This document shows, in pieces, positions 17,682 through 18,804 of a DNA stretch of 18,804 bases. Origin of the DNA: Stramenopiles sp. TOSAG23-6. Lineage: Eukaryota; Sar. Position 1 is the stretch's first letter; each line of letters starts with the position of its first letter. The stretch is taken from assembly GCA_900128565.1 (NCBI GenBank), contig LT636059.1, positions 1 to 18,804 on the forward strand. Direction: 5' to 3'. The notes under the pieces were generated by a model. That model did not search any database. It saw nothing but the letters and a program-made list of their open reading frames with translations, and had not been told where the DNA came from. A program made the position numbers and the translations under genes.

Positions 17682-18751
17682 ATGCCACGTACTAAGACTC
17701 CAATACAACGAGCAGATTCTCTGCTTCGTTCTGAAAAACCGGAAGAGTCCTTCGAGATTGTTTCAAAAATATTAGAGACTGAACATGAAAACTGCGAAGA
17801 TCTTTTCCTTCGTTCGCGTATTCATCGAAAGCTCGGTAGATTTGCAGCTGCAGCTGAAGATTTGTCTCGTCTGATTCGTTTAAATGCAAAATATGATACT
17901 GCACTGGCGCACCGTGGGTCTGATTTAGCAGAACTTGGACTTTTCACATTAGCAATTCGCGACTTCTCTAGTGCTTTACGTTTAAATCATGAAGATTCTG
18001 CGACGTATTTCAATCGAGCCGAAAGTTTTATACAATTAAAAAAATGGAAGTGTGCGATAAAAGATTTTTCTCAATATATAAAGTATGAAAAGAAGGACGC
18101 GGAGTCTTATTGTCAAAGATCAAAGTGCTACAAAGCCATAGGTAATTACAAACTGGCGGCAGAAGATTTCAATAGAGCTGTCTTGATTGATCCAAGATGT
18201 GTGTCAAAATCATGTTATTCTCATTTACATCATTTTTTAGATTCAAAAAAGAAAATATCAAATACTAGTAACGAAGTAAAGAATACAAAGAACCAAAACA
18301 ACACAAGAAGCCCTAACCCTAATCCAGCAACTGTGGTTGAAGTAGGAAAAGAATCTAAATCGAATAAAATTTCATCAAAAAAGTTAAGTAATGTTAAAGG
18401 ACCAAAAAAGACCCCAAGAATCCAAGTTTCAAAGGGGAAAAAAAATGCGGGGACCAAACCTACAAATGACATTAAAGATGATATTGAAGCATATAGAAAC
18501 GACATGAAGGTGGTTATTGGTGATATTGAAGCATATAGAAAAGACATGGATGAGGAGGCTCAGAGGATTAGGGTTCGACCAGCCATAAAATATAGTAACC
18601 CTAACCCTAATCAAATAACATCCCCAAGAAGTAGAAAAAAACAAAAAATAAAAAGTAAAAACGAAAAAAGAGTTAAATTTGGTGAAGTTGTAGTACGAGA
18701 TTACAAACGGCAATTAGGAGGTAGCGGTGGAGTTCCAGAAAGAGGTGGGAT
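17682..18751 (+). CDS. TPR-repeat protein with stramenopile-type V-R-x-Y-x-R-x-L-G motif, 3' partial
   Basis: The ATG at 17682 opens M-P-R-T-K-T-P-I-Q-R. The first 190 residues are about five tetratricopeptide repeats, with typical A/G-Y-A-D spacing (FAAAAEDLSRLIRLNAKYDTA, FTLAIRDFSSALRLNHED, WKCAIKDFSQYIKYEKKD, YKLAAEDFNRAVLIDPR), suggesting a protein-protein scaffold or co-chaperone. A Lys/Asn/Ser-rich disordered region follows, with two telomere-type repeats encoding NPNPN and a 14-residue duplication. It then reaches KRVKFGEVVVRDYKRQLGG; this V-x-F-x-x-V-x-V-R-x-Y-x-R-x-L-G pattern is common near the ends of diatom and related proteins, usually followed by G-x-P...W. Exon 1 ends G-G-AT at 18751, where an introner starts; the rest lies past the window. 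Function unknown beyond the TPR fold. Confidence 0.85.
18311..18323 (+). repeat. Telomere-type repeat in TPR gene
   Basis: CCCTAACCCTAAT on the coding strand, encoding S-P-N-P-N-P. Confidence 0.8.
18480..18548 (+). repeat. 42-bp tandem duplication in TPR gene
   Basis: GATATTGAAGCATATAGAAA occurs at 18480 and again at 18522, each followed by a copy of GACATG. It encodes D-I-E-A-Y-R-[NK]-D-M twice with a 14-residue period. Confidence 0.9.
18567..18575 (+). repeat. Single telomere-like unit in TPR gene
   Basis: ATTAGGGTT on the coding strand (R-I-R-V-R). Only one unit, opposite in orientation to its neighbours; could be chance. Confidence 0.3.
18596..18611 (+). repeat. Telomere-type repeat in TPR gene
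   Basis: TAACCCTAACCCTAAT on the coding strand, encoding S-N-P-N-P-N-Q. Confidence 0.85.
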
Positions 18752-18804
18752 GTATGTTTTATTTTTTTCAATTTCGAATTTATTTTTCGTACGAAATTTT
18801 GTAC
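18752..18804 (+). other. Introner-family intron 6 (TPR gene), cut by window edge
   Basis: After exon sequence GGTGGGAT the element opens GTATGTTTTATTTTTTTCAA, identical over these 20 bases to the start of intron 2. It carries CGTACGAAATTTTGTAC up to the window end. The 3' half and acceptor are outside. Confidence 0.88.

Noticed and set aside
13444-18611. Window being at a chromosome end because of TTAGGG repeats
   Set aside because: Repeats are short, scattered, inside coding frames and surrounded by single-copy genes; there is no long telomeric array.
18230-18713. Two antisense ORFs rich in Phe and Ser opposite the TPR gene
   Set aside because: They mirror Lys/Asn-rich codons of the TPR gene; the TPR frame is open for more than 350 codons and has recognisable repeats.
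1-18804. tRNA, rRNA, transposase or reverse transcriptase genes
   Set aside because: I saw no cloverleaf-like tRNA, rRNA core sequence or mobile-element protein; the introners themselves encode nothing.

Overview
The window is nuclear DNA from a small-genome, AT-rich unicellular eukaryote. It holds nine protein-coding genes on both strands, separated by about 50-360 bp, several of them split by short introns. Gene content (eIF2B epsilon, a Na+/H+ exchanger with a long regulatory tail, RhoGEF DH-PH, VHS-GAT sorting adaptor, AIM24 family, GT8 glycosyltransferase) rules out a prokaryote. The TPR gene ends in a motif of the form V-x-F-x-x-V-x-V-R-x-Y-x-R-x-L-G. I associate this motif with diatoms and other stramenopiles, so a stramenopile is my best guess, but it is not proven. 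Scattered N bases, one of which breaks a reading frame, show this is a draft assembly.

Layout: (1) 2-2168 (+), eIF2B epsilon, 5' truncated by the window edge, one intron. (2) 2309-3373 (-), an EF-hand protein with a predicted membrane core and a mitochondrial-type N-terminus, family unknown. (3) 3685-5838 (+), a type II membrane protein joining a sulfotransferase-like domain to a GT8-like domain. (4) 5887-6740 (-), AIM24 family, one intron. (5) 7015-12218 (+), a large CPA1-type Na+/H+ exchanger with a C-terminal cyclic-nucleotide-binding-like domain, four introns. (6) 12379-13233 (-), unrecognised. (7) 13374-15716 (-), RhoGEF with a C-terminal EF-hand. (8) 15879-17318 (-), VHS-GAT adaptor rich in small repeats. 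(9) 17682 to the right edge (+), TPR protein. Genes 1/2 and 3/4 converge; 2/3, 4/5 and 8/9 diverge from shared promoters of about 270-360 bp. The genes do not form one pathway; it is an ordinary gene-dense stretch.

The exciting part is the introns. Seven introns in four genes (six clear, one diverged) are copies of one element about 90-100 nt long. The 5' end is GTAYN, often continuing as TTTCATNATGAATTT. In the middle is CGTACGAAATTTTGTACCTAAC or a close variant. The 3' end is TTCACAATACAT or a close variant. They look like introners (mobile introns). In four of them, reading frame and protein conservation place the downstream exon directly after ATACAT, so the intron would not end in AG. 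The removed segment is GT...AT, which because of short direct repeats at the borders cannot be told apart from TG...CA or, in three cases, AT...AC. One copy ends in CACAG and is a normal GT-AG intron. A second unusual feature is telomere-type TTAGGG/CCCTAA repeats inside the coding regions of two genes, mostly in the same coding strand and frame, giving Asn-Pro-Asn-Pro peptides.
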